From positions 1 to 14,551 of the forward strand of contig CAYIOA010000018.1 in the NCBI GenBank assembly GCA_964364885.1: a stretch of 14,551 nucleotides of DNA. Direction: 5' to 3'. The notes under the pieces were generated by a model. That model was not told the origin of the DNA. It was given only the letters and a program-made list of their open reading frames with translations, and searched no databases. Within the stretch, counting starts at the first letter, position 1, and the number at the start of each line of letters is the position of its first letter. Source of the DNA: UBA73 sp964364885 (lineage in GTDB: Archaea > Nanobdellota > Nanobdellia > Pacearchaeales > GW2011-AR1). The position numbers were made by a program, and so were the translations under genes. This document shows positions 1-5,643 of the stretch, piece after piece.

Positions 1-106
1 GGACTAGGTAAACAAGATCTCTATAATCAGGAGTTCTATAATCAGGAGTCCTATATTCAGTTTTTAATTCTTCTGGTTCATGAACAATCCATTTTGATTC
101 TTTCAT
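1..106 (-). CDS. Hypothetical protein, 3' part missing (runs off window edge)
   Basis: An open frame starts at the ATG on the minus strand at 106-104 and continues to the edge without a stop, giving about 35 residues beginning MKESKWIVHEPEELK. It overlaps the stop of the upstream gene by 4 nt (ATGA) and is preceded by a strong Shine-Dalgarno sequence, GGGAGG, seven nt before the start. It is therefore very likely the second gene of a translationally coupled pair. The visible N-terminus is charged and has no signal peptide. Its oddest trait is a short tandem repeat reading YRTPDYRTPDYRD, encoded by a 15-bp DNA repeat. The family is not recognised and the rest of the protein lies outside the window. 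Confidence 0.6.
   Translation of the reverse strand, partial: MKESKWIVHEPEELKTEYRTPDYRTPDYRDLVYLV
21..60. repeat. 15-bp tandem repeat, about 2.7 units
   Basis: The unit ctataatcaggagtt (21-35) is followed by a copy with one change (36-50) and a partial copy (51-60). Being a multiple of three it stays in frame, giving the peptide repeat RTPDY in the partial minus-strand gene. Confidence 0.75.
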
Positions 107-522
107 TTTCTTTCCTCCCATCCACCATATTTATGAATATCTAAACTCAAACTCTGTGAAAAAGGAAGTTCTAAGTCTGCGGTATTGAAAGAATAACTGC
201 AGGCTTCTCCATAGTATTGTTGAGTTTCATCAAACACTCTTGATGGAGAGAAAGCATTTCTGTTTTCTCCATGAAAGGAACCATCACAAATTCTTGCTCC
301 ATTTTGTGGCCTAAGTGAAACTAATTGGGCTCTATGTGAGACTATTAATTTAGTGGGCAATTTTTGAAATGCTTCTTCTATGATTGACTCAAATATTTGA
401 GGCATCTCTCTTTCTATGTCGGGTTTAAATCTTAAAGTTAGCGGCAACGCATACAAAAGAGATTCTAATTGAGGTCTTGAGAAAATGCCCTCACATTGTT
501 CTATATCAAATGGTATGTTCAT
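103..522 (-). CDS. Hypothetical protein, 139 aa
   Basis: This complete leftward frame starts at ATG 522-520 and ends with the TGA at 105-103, which overlaps the next start as ATGA. The protein appears soluble: no signal peptide or membrane segment, three scattered cysteines, and an amphipathic helical N-terminal half containing IFESIIEEAFQKLPTKLIV. The C-terminal half is richer in polar residues, with GARICDGSFHGENRN near residues 75-89. A TATA-like ctttaaaaagg lies on the minus strand around 580, so this is probably the first gene of a two-gene operon with the partial gene downstream. I do not recognise the family. Length and overlap with a gene that has a good ribosome site support it being real. 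Confidence 0.6.
   Translation of the reverse strand: MNIPFDIEQCEGIFSRPQLESLLYALPLTLRFKPDIEREMPQIFESIIEEAFQKLPTKLIVSHRAQLVSLRPQNGARICDGSFHGENRNAFSPSRVFDETQQYYGEACSYSFNTADLELPFSQSLSLDIHKYGGWEERK
114..119 (-). promoter_or_regulatory. Shine-Dalgarno site GGGAGG of the partial gene
   Basis: GGGAGG stands seven nt before the ATG at 106-104, inside the end of the upstream coding region. It fixes the start of the edge gene. Internal operon genes here carry such sites, while first genes usually do not. Confidence 0.65.
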
Positions 523-734
523 TTTCTTTCCCCAGCTATATTCGTTAACTTTCTCATAATAATTAAGCGAATTTATCCTTTTTAAAGCTTTCTAGTAACC
601 ACTATATAATAACATTAATTTCCTCTGATCAAGTTGAAGGTATATAGTTCGGCATGGATATAAACAAAGTAAAGTTCGAATCCCAACAGAGAACTAGTTA
701 TTCGTTTTAAGATAGAGGACAAAATGTCCGCCGT

Positions 735-781
735 ATTTATAACATAATGGATTACACTTTTTATGATAAAAGTTGTTACAA
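735..781 (+). repeat. 47-bp direct repeat, copy 1
   Basis: This runs from atttataacataatgg to agttgttacaa and is identical over 47 bp to positions 1311-1357. It ends 83 nt before the start of the gene at 865 and forms one half of two inverted pairs reaching to 827. Placement upstream of the TATA box suggests a regulatory element or the edge of a duplicated upstream region. Confidence 0.9.
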
Positions 782-835
782 TAGTTATGACATAATTTAT
801 CATTATATAATTATATAGTAGTAACAAGCAAAAGG

Positions 836-843
836 TTTAAATA
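836..843 (+). promoter_or_regulatory. TATA box (TTTAAATA) of the gene at 865
   Basis: The box is centred about 25 nt before the ATG, so transcription should start at or next to the start codon, giving a leaderless mRNA. There is no Shine-Dalgarno sequence, which agrees. Confidence 0.65.
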
Positions 844-864
844 CCAATTATTTTTCATTATTTT

Positions 865-1245
865 ATGTCAGAAGAAAAATCATCTAGTGGAGGAAGAACA
901 TTTGGATTAGCTGGAACTGGTTTTGGATTAGCTGCTCTAATTGGAATTTTCACACTTGGTCCAATTGATTTGGCAAGAACTGCTTATAACTCTGTTGTTG
1001 GAGATGTGCCATTAATTAGAACGAGAGCAGTAGAATATTGTAGAAAAAATATCCAAAATGAGCATACACTATACGATGCAGAGCAAGTTGAAAGGCAATT
1101 AGCTGGAGATTTGAATTATAATTTGAAAGAAGGAGAAAAAGTTAATCCACAAGGAGTTAGAATGATGGAATTGTGGGATGCAACAGAAGACCATGCTTCA
1201 AGTTGGTATCAAAGATGGATTTGGCCTTCTCTAAGCGATAAATAA
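865..1245 (+). CDS. Small single-pass membrane protein, unknown function, 126 aa
   Basis: The protein has a short polar N-terminus (MSEEKSSSGGR), then a Gly/Ala/Leu-rich hydrophobic segment at about residues 13-35 that could cross the membrane once. A hydrophilic domain of about 90 residues follows, ending in a Trp-rich tail (SSWYQRWIWP). No enzymatic motif is visible and the family is not recognised. The start is supported by a TATA box 25 nt upstream and the absence of an earlier in-frame ATG close by. It is a monocistronic unit whose upstream region shares a 47-bp exact repeat with the next small gene, so the two may be co-regulated. Codon use is AT-rich with AGA for arginine and GGA for glycine. 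Confidence 0.65.
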   Translation: MSEEKSSSGGRTFGLAGTGFGLAALIGIFTLGPIDLARTAYNSVVGDVPLIRTRAVEYCRKNIQNEHTLYDAEQVERQLAGDLNYNLKEGEKVNPQGVRMMELWDATEDHASSWYQRWIWPSLSDK

Positions 1246-1280
1246 TTTCTCACGATCTGCCCACATTTTTCAGACACCAA

Positions 1281-1319
1281 AGTAAATTATGCCCACAAAA
1301 CTGAGCTTAAATTTATAAC
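1281..1319 (+). repeat. Degenerate intergenic repeat, copy A
   Basis: agtaaattatgcccacaa (1281-1298) matches 17 of 18 bases at 1903-1920. The stretch 1284-1318 matches 29 of 35 bases at 1625-1659. It overlaps the start of the second 47-bp repeat. Confidence 0.6.
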
Positions 1320-1357
1320 ATAATGGATTACACTTTTTATGATAAAAGTTGTTACAA
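1311..1357 (+). repeat. 47-bp direct repeat, copy 2
   Basis: This is an exact copy of 735-781, ending 71 nt before the gene at 1429. Its last seven bases, GTTACAA (1351-1357), pair with TTGTAAC (1369-1375) across an 11-nt spacer. Copy 1 has a comparable but longer-spaced dyad. Confidence 0.9.
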
Positions 1358-1398
1358 AATTTATTATATTGTAACTATAAAATAAAAACTGTAGAAAG

Positions 1399-1407
1399 AT
1401 TTAAAAA
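1399..1407 (+). promoter_or_regulatory. TATA box (ATTTAAAAA) of the gene at 1429
   Basis: It is centred about 26 nt before the ATG, the same spacing as at the other first genes here. It points to a leaderless transcript. Confidence 0.6.
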
Positions 1408-1428
1408 CTTATTAATCTAGAAAAAATT

Positions 1429-1659
1429 ATGGAAAATTATATCGTACAAAATAGAACAAGTATATTAGATATAACTTCTGAGATAGAAGAAGCAAGAAGA
1501 GTTGCTAATGATAATAAGGGTAGCGAATTTTATCTAGTAAGAAGAGAAATTGCCGATTGTGCAAGAACTCTAACAGACTTGGGAATCCCTTGTAGATATA
1601 CCCCCCAAAAATTAGTTTCTAAAAAAATTATGCCCCAGAAACTTGGCTTAATTTTATAA
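1429..1659 (+). CDS. Small hypothetical protein, 76 aa
   Basis: A short acidic-to-basic soluble protein beginning MENYIVQNRTSILDI. A helical segment SEIEEARRVANDNKG is followed by an ALR-like run ending at DLGIPCRY near residue 57. The last 20 or so residues contain PQKL twice (TPQKL and MPQKL). They lie partly on the degenerate repeat that is intergenic elsewhere (1625-1659), so the original stop may have been lost and the tail may be recent. A C6A5 homopolymer run at 1601 is a possible frameshift point. The family is not recognised. A TATA box 26 nt upstream and the shared 47-bp upstream element support expression. Confidence 0.5.
   Translation: MENYIVQNRTSILDITSEIEEARRVANDNKGSEFYLVRREIADCARTLTDLGIPCRYTPQKLVSKKIMPQKLGLIL
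1625..1659 (+). repeat. Degenerate intergenic repeat, copy B (inside a gene end)
   Basis: It is identical to 1284-1318 at 29 of 35 bases, including the ends aaattatgccc and tttataa. Here it encodes the last residues and the stop of the 76-aa gene. Confidence 0.5.
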
Positions 1660-1700
1660 ATAGTGCGACTAAAGTGTTTCTTAATTTTATCAAGTAAATC

Positions 1701-1709
1701 TTTAAAAAT
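1701..1709 (+). promoter_or_regulatory. TATA box (TTTAAAAAT) of the gene at 1730
   Basis: It is centred about 26 nt before the ATG at 1730. This supports that very short gene as separately transcribed. Confidence 0.5.
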
Positions 1710-1729
1710 AAATCAGCTATCAGTTCCTT

Positions 1730-1903
1730 ATGAAATGTAAATGCGGAAATGACATCGATATAAAAATGGGCTCAAAATTAATTGCAAAAGGATGCAGAGT
1801 TTTGACAGCAGTAACGGTTGTAGTAACAGCCCAATGTGAAAAGTGCGGTTCTATGTTTCAGGTTCCTATAAAGAGTGATGGAGCAATAATTAAAAAAGAA
1901 TAA
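1730..1903 (+). CDS. Tiny zinc-ribbon-like protein, 57 aa
   Basis: Reading from ATG 1730 to TAA 1901-1903 gives 57 residues starting MKCKCGNDIDIK. Cysteines 3 and 5 (CxCG) near the N-terminus and 36 and 39 (CEKCG) form a plausible four-Cys zinc site, with a fifth Cys at 22. A beta-rich middle (LTAVTVVVTAQ) between the two knuckles fits a zinc-ribbon fold. It could bind nucleic acid or act as an adaptor, but nothing in the sequence decides this. The TATA box 26 nt upstream and the typical Cys-knuckle spacing make it more than a chance frame. Copy C of the degenerate repeat begins at its stop codon. Confidence 0.6.
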   Translation: MKCKCGNDIDIKMGSKLIAKGCRVLTAVTVVVTAQCEKCGSMFQVPIKSDGAIIKKE

Positions 1904-1920
1904 GTAAATTATGCTCACAA
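1903..1920 (+). repeat. Degenerate intergenic repeat, copy C (short)
   Basis: It matches 1281-1298 at 17 of 18 bases. It starts on the last base of the stop codon of the 57-aa gene. Confidence 0.5.
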
Positions 1921-1954
1921 TGTAATTTTGAGAAGAAAGTCAATTATAATAATA

Positions 1955-1964
1955 TTTTTATAAT
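1955..1964 (+). promoter_or_regulatory. TATA box (TTTTTATAAT) of the ITPase gene
   Basis: It is centred about 25 nt before ATG 1984, implying a leaderless message. Confidence 0.55.
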
Positions 1965-1983
1965 AACGCCTAAATAAAATCTT

Positions 1984-2526
1984 ATGAATATAAATGTTGC
2001 ATCTAGGAATCCGGTTAAGGTTGATGCCCTTAGAGAAGTTCTCCAAATTTATCCTGATTTAAGGGATTGTAAAGTTATAGAAATACAAACAAACTCAGGA
2101 GTAAGCGCACAGCCAAAATCATTAGAGGAAACTGTGCAAGGTGCAATAAACAGGGCGACGGTTATTTTTAATGGGTGCGTTTATAGTTTTGGAATAGAAA
2201 GTGGTTTAATGGCAGTTCCGCAAACAAAAACTGGAAGTATGGATTTTTGTGCTTGTGCCATTTACGATGGTAAGAATTATCATTTAGGATTATCCTGTGC
2301 TTTTGAGTTTCCCACTAAGGTTACGCGAATGATTCATAAAGATGGAATAGATGCTAATGAAGCATTTTATAGATTAGGTTTAACTTCAAATAGAAAAATT
2401 GGTTCTTCTGAAGGTGCAATTGGTATGTTGACAAAAGGAAGAATTAGCAGAAAAGATTATACTAAGCAGGCTATTCAAATGGCATTAATTCATTTAGAAA
2501 ATAAAGAATTGTACTATACACTATAA
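1984..2526 (+). CDS. yjjX: Inosine/xanthosine triphosphatase, DUF84/YjjX family
   Basis: Members of this family remove the non-canonical purine nucleotides ITP and XTP (to the diphosphate) and so protect nucleic acids from deaminated bases. The 180-aa length is usual. Family marks are the N-terminal nucleotide-binding strand and loop (VASRNPVKVDA, residues 5-15), GIESGL at 70-75, and the C-terminal signature IGSSEGAIGMLTKGRISR at 139-156. A QAIQMALIHLE helix follows. It is distinct from the Ham1/RdgB family. It is a stand-alone gene with its own TATA box, and no neighbour suggests a special role. Cytoplasmic housekeeping cleaner is the most likely role; exact substrate preference cannot be read from the sequence. 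Confidence 0.88.
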   Translation: MNINVASRNPVKVDALREVLQIYPDLRDCKVIEIQTNSGVSAQPKSLEETVQGAINRATVIFNGCVYSFGIESGLMAVPQTKTGSMDFCACAIYDGKNYHLGLSCAFEFPTKVTRMIHKDGIDANEAFYRLGLTSNRKIGSSEGAIGMLTKGRISRKDYTKQAIQMALIHLENKELYYTL

Positions 2527-2579
2527 GAAATAAAGTTCCGACAAACTTATAACTTCCGTCAAAAGAAAGAGGGCTTAAA

Positions 2580-2590
2580 CTTATAAATTT
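2580..2590 (+). promoter_or_regulatory. TATA box (CTTATAAATTT) of the protease gene
   Basis: It is centred about 25 nt before ATG 2609. The preceding gggcttaaacttataa (2571-2586) resembles gagcttaaatttataa at 1303-1318, 14 of 16 bases. Confidence 0.55.
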
Positions 2591-2608
2591 GATATTTTTA
2601 ATTAAGCT

Positions 2609-3529
2609 ATGAATATTCTAAACGCCCTGCTTGTAGCTGTTTTTTTCATTGTATTTTTAGGAGGATTTTATTTCCTCTGGACAACCCTTAAAGCGCCGAG
2701 TGTTGATTTCGAGGCATATAAATCAAATTTTTCTCAGGACCTTCCGCTAAAAAGTTCTCAGTTCTATCCCAACATGCGCTATCCTGACAAAAAAATAATT
2801 TACGAGCTGGAAAAAAACTGCACTGAAAAAAGAAAAAATGACGCCAGAGAAGCGTTTAAGATATTAGAAGAAAAAACAATCCTAGAATTTGAGGAAGGTT
2901 CAGATCCTCAAATATCGATTTCCTGCTCAAACATAGCTCCCACACTAGAGCAGGAAACACATTTTATTGCAGGTGAAGGCGGACCGGTAGAAATAATCAA
3001 CACAAGCAGGTACTCAGTTATTCTTCTCGGAAGAATATCGCTGTATCGTCCTGAAAATTGTAAAAATTCCCAGATAGCAATTCACGAAATTCTTCACGCC
3101 CTGGGTTTTGACCATAACAATAATGAAAAAAGCATAATGTACCCTATAACAAACTGCGGGCAGGAAATTGATGATTATATTATAAAAGAAATAAATGAAG
3201 TATACAAAGCCGCTCCGCAAAGCGACCTTTTAATAGAAGAATTAAAAGCAAACACTACAAGAGGATATCTGAACTTTGAAGCAACAATAACAAATCATGG
3301 TTTAAAAGACTCAGAAGAATCTTCTCTTGTGATAACGACGGAAAATACAAAGATTGAAACTTTCCCCCTGGAAAATATAGAAATAGGAACAAAAAGAAAG
3401 ATTAGAGTGACAAATCTAAAAATGCCAAGAAAATACAGCAAAATAACCTTCCTAATAGAATCTTCTGAATACGAAATATCAAAAGAAAACAACCAGATTA
3501 TATTGCAAGTTGCAGAAAGCAATCTTTAA
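2609..3529 (+). CDS. Membrane-anchored metzincin-type zinc metalloprotease with CARDB-like tail
   Basis: The 306-aa protein starts with an uncleaved-looking membrane anchor (residues 5-24), then an outward domain. The catalytic motif is HEILHALGFDH at 159-169: H159, H163 and H169 as zinc ligands, E160 as general base, and the Gly of HExxHxxGxxH. SIMYP at 175-179 supplies the Met-turn, matching matrixin-like metzincins. Cysteines at 106, 151 and 183 could form disulfides outside the cell. From about 205 to 300 a beta-rich segment (NFEATITNHGLKDSEES...) resembles CARDB/COG1361 adhesion modules of archaeal surface proteins. Likely role: extracellular peptide cleavage at the cell surface. There is no classic pro-domain cysteine switch. 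It is followed by a gene whose TATA box overlaps its stop codon. Confidence 0.8.
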   Translation: MNILNALLVAVFFIVFLGGFYFLWTTLKAPSVDFEAYKSNFSQDLPLKSSQFYPNMRYPDKKIIYELEKNCTEKRKNDAREAFKILEEKTILEFEEGSDPQISISCSNIAPTLEQETHFIAGEGGPVEIINTSRYSVILLGRISLYRPENCKNSQIAIHEILHALGFDHNNNEKSIMYPITNCGQEIDDYIIKEINEVYKAAPQSDLLIEELKANTTRGYLNFEATITNHGLKDSEESSLVITTENTKIETFPLENIEIGTKRKIRVTNLKMPRKYSKITFLIESSEYEISKENNQIILQVAESNL

Positions 3530-3532
3530 ATA
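3525..3532 (+). promoter_or_regulatory. TATA box (TTTAAATA) of the gene at 3559
   Basis: It overlaps the TAA stop of the protease gene and is centred about 30 nt before ATG 3559. The two same-strand genes are therefore probably transcribed separately despite the 29-nt gap. Confidence 0.45.
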
Positions 3533-3558
3533 CAAAATAATACATATATTTAATAAAA

Positions 3559-4059
3559 ATGGCAGACAAAGAACAGGTAATTCAGGAAAAAGTTGAGCAA
3601 GACGGCTTAATGGATTTTCCAGCGCTTTATTCCTACGCCCACTCGATTTTCAAAGAAGAGCTCTATGGTATAGATGAAGAAAAATATATAGAAAAAATAA
3701 CCGGCAACAAGAGAGACATTACAATAGAATGGAAAGCAACAAAACAGCTCTCAGATTACTTCAGAATAGAAGACAAGATAAAATTCGAGATAAAAAACAT
3801 GACTGATGTAGAAGTTGAAATTGACGGTGCAAAGAAAAAAATGAACAAGGGGCAGATTACGATAGACATAAAAGGAATAGTTGTAAAAGACTTTGACAGC
3901 AAATGGGAAAAATCTCCATTTACAAGATTCACAAGAGATGTTTACAATAAGTATATAATTCCTTCCAGAGTGAGGGACACAAAAGAAAAAATAAAATTAG
4001 ATATAATAACATTTAAAGAGAAAATTAAGGCCTTTCTAGAGCTTTCAGGAAGGCGCTAA
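3559..4059 (+). CDS. Hypothetical protein, 166 aa
   Basis: A soluble, highly charged protein with no signal peptide or membrane span. The N-terminal helix region (MADKEQVIQEKVEQDGLMDFPALYS, broken into short runs) is followed by a beta-rich middle: DITIEWKATKQL near 54-65, then FRIEDKIKFEIKNMTDVEVEID. The C-terminus is a Lys-rich helix. The middle looks like repeated beta strands with a conserved-looking YxKYIIPSRV segment near 131-140. No catalytic pattern is seen, and I do not recognise the family. The gene ends 3 bp from the end of the convergent Cys-rich gene, so the transcripts must overlap at their 3' ends. ATG 3559 is the only reasonable start. Confidence 0.65.
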   Translation: MADKEQVIQEKVEQDGLMDFPALYSYAHSIFKEELYGIDEEKYIEKITGNKRDITIEWKATKQLSDYFRIEDKIKFEIKNMTDVEVEIDGAKKKMNKGQITIDIKGIVVKDFDSKWEKSPFTRFTRDVYNKYIIPSRVRDTKEKIKLDIITFKEKIKAFLELSGRR

Positions 4060-4062
4060 AAA

Positions 4063-5553
4063 TTATATCTTGGCAAAATAATTCCACCAGGGCTTTGTCA
4101 CAGAAACAACTTTTCCATTTTGAGCATCAACTTGAACATCAATTTCTGAGACAAATCTAATAAATCTAAAAAAGTTCTTAGATTTCTCGCTTTTAACAGC
4201 ATAAACAACTTTTCCTTTCGATTTAACCAATTCAATTTTCAGAAGTTTTTCTGATTTTCCTGCGTCTTTGGCTTTTTTAATAGCATAATCAGGATCAACT
4301 CTGACTTCAAATCTTTTCTCGCCGTCCTCATCCTCCAGATTAACATACACCTTTCCATTTAGCTCATTTAACTCAACATCGGATTCTACCTCTACACCCT
4401 CTTCGCTTATTATTCTCGAGTTCTCCGAGTCTACTTTAAACTTGAAATATTCAAATCTGTTTTCAAATCCTTCAATCTTGCTTCTGGCCTCAATTTCTTT
4501 AACACCCTCCTGCTCAGTTTCATCATTAATTAATTCGCTCTCTATAATGCAGGCGCCTTGCAGACAAATTTCTCCTCTTTCACAAGAAACGTCATCACCC
4601 CACTCTAAACATCCATCGTCGTCAAAATTGCCGCATTTTTTATACCCTTCTCCAGAACATTCCCTCGCGCCAGATAATTCACACTCATCGCTGCAATCCA
4701 GACTTCCATCTTCCCGCTCTCCCGATACACCGCCCGTATTTCTCGTAGCAGAGCAGACTCCATTTAAGCAGGTTTGTCCAGATGAGCAAGCTGTTTCTGT
4801 ACTCCACTCATAACAACTATCTGAGTCATAATTACCACAAGCCCTAAATCCAGCTCCCGAGCACTCTTTTAAGCCAGCACTATCGCACTCAAAAGTGCAA
4901 CTTCCGCTACTAGAACAAACCCCATTTGAACAACTAGCTCCAGCGGAACAACTGCTAACAGAACTCCATTCCGTGCAACTATCTGAATCATAATTCCCGC
5001 ATATTTGAAATCCTGTTCCAGAACATTGTTTAGCTCCAGAAGTGCAATCGTTTGTGCAAGTAGGAGATGCTCCACTAGGAGAGACTCCAGTAGAAGAAGA
5101 AACACACGCGCCTCCGGAGCAGGTTTGTCCAGATGAGCAAGCTGTTTCTGTGCTCCATTCCAAACAGGAATCTGAATCATAATTACCGCAGGTTTGATAG
5201 CCGCTTCCTGAGCATTGCTTTACGCCAGATGTAGAGCATTCATCTGAACAACTTGGCGTTGTTGCTACACAGGCGCCATTTGAGCAGGTTTGTCCAGATG
5301 AGCATTCAGTTACACTGCTCCATTCTGTACAGCTATCGCTGTCGTAATTGCCGCAAGTTCTATAACCCTCTCTCCCTCTCAAAACAGGGCAATCGCTGGC
5401 TCCAGAAGAACATTCATTATAACAATCTTCTTCATCCGTCTGTCTCCCGGTAATCCTGCTCCAAAAATCACCAAACCAGTTAGCAGAAGCAACATCCAGA
5501 ATTAATAATAAAAAAATACCAAAAGCAAAAAGCAGAACAATTCCTCTCTTCAT
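4063..5553 (-). CDS. Secreted or membrane-tethered Cys-rich repeat protein
   Basis: The 496-aa protein begins with a signal peptide or signal anchor (residues 4-24, MKRGIVLLFAFGIF...). Five Cys-rich repeats of about 50 residues follow, at roughly 44-96, 102-151, 166-213, 219-267 and 287-335. Each has about eight cysteines and the core CGNYDSDSCxEW (CGNFDDDGCLEW in the last), then GQTCxxGxC or a close variant. Such spacing suggests disulfide-bonded modules outside the cell; the acidic YDSDS core could bind a cation. Residues 340-480 form a charged, Lys/Glu-rich beta domain without cysteines, ending in a Trp-Trp-Asn-Tyr tail. Likely a surface or adhesion protein, ligand unknown. It is monocistronic and divergent from the membrane gene at 5644. 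Confidence 0.75.
   Translation of the reverse strand: MKRGIVLLFAFGIFLLLILDVASANWFGDFWSRITGRQTDEEDCYNECSSGASDCPVLRGREGYRTCGNYDSDSCTEWSSVTECSSGQTCSNGACVATTPSCSDECSTSGVKQCSGSGYQTCGNYDSDSCLEWSTETACSSGQTCSGGACVSSSTGVSPSGASPTCTNDCTSGAKQCSGTGFQICGNYDSDSCTEWSSVSSCSAGASCSNGVCSSSGSCTFECDSAGLKECSGAGFRACGNYDSDSCYEWSTETACSSGQTCLNGVCSATRNTGGVSGEREDGSLDCSDECELSGARECSGEGYKKCGNFDDDGCLEWGDDVSCERGEICLQGACIIESELINDETEQEGVKEIEARSKIEGFENRFEYFKFKVDSENSRIISEEGVEVESDVELNELNGKVYVNLEDEDGEKRFEVRVDPDYAIKKAKDAGKSEKLLKIELVKSKGKVVYAVKSEKSKNFFRFIRFVSEIDVQVDAQNGKVVSVTKPWWNYFAKI
4549..5424 (-). repeat. Region of five Cys-rich coding repeats
   Basis: The five modules share clear DNA similarity, for example the strings caggtttgtccagatgagca at 4771, 5121 and 5287. 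This suggests recent intragenic duplication. The module nearest the C-terminus is the most diverged. Confidence 0.75.
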
Positions 5554-5576
5554 TCCAAAGTATAATTTTAATATTA

Positions 5577-5583
5577 TTTATAT
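5577..5583 (-). promoter_or_regulatory. TATA box of the Cys-rich gene (leftward)
   Basis: Minus-strand ATATAAA is centred about 27 nt before ATG 5553. The partner TATA of the divergent gene is at 5613-5621, so both promoters sit in 90 nt. Confidence 0.55.
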
Positions 5584-5612
5584 CTTGCGAATGACGAAAA
5601 TCAATACACAAA

Positions 5613-5621
5613 TATTTATAT
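5613..5621 (+). promoter_or_regulatory. TATA box (ATTTATATA) of the gene at 5644
   Basis: It is centred about 27 nt before the ATG, implying a leaderless message. It shares the intergenic space with the divergent Cys-rich gene. Confidence 0.55.
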
Positions 5622-5643
5622 AAGAGATTCTTTCATTTTAGCA

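Larger units (their letters stand above)
523..864. other. AT-rich intergenic region with dyads and a duplicated element
   Basis: No convincing gene is present in these 342 nt. The contents, left to right, are: a TATA-like element for the leftward gene near 580; a short tRNA T-arm-like string, ttcgaatccc, at 675-684; a perfect inverted repeat GGACA-AAA-TGTCC at 717-729; copy 1 of a 47-bp repeat at 735-781; an 8-bp inverted pair ATGATAAA (763-770) and TTTATCAT (796-803); a 7-bp inverted pair TTGTTAC (773-779) and GTAACAA (821-827); and the TATA box of the next gene at 836-843. Confidence 0.7.

Noticed and set aside
615..827. Leftward 70-aa open frame, hydrophobic
   Set aside because: It covers the dyads and the first 47-bp repeat, has AT-driven Ile/Val/Tyr composition and no promoter or ribosome site. 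Best explained as non-coding DNA.
735..1357. Two-copy repeat as a CRISPR array
   Set aside because: There are only two copies, separated by a whole gene, with no regular spacers and no cas genes.
4442..4813. Rightward 123-aa frame opposite the Cys-rich gene
   Set aside because: It is antisense to a gene with strong domain signals. Its Ser/Pro-rich content is typical of a shadow frame.
4869..5180. Leftward 103-aa frame inside the Cys-rich gene
   Set aside because: It arises from the repeated DNA of the Cys modules read in another frame and has no start signals of its own.
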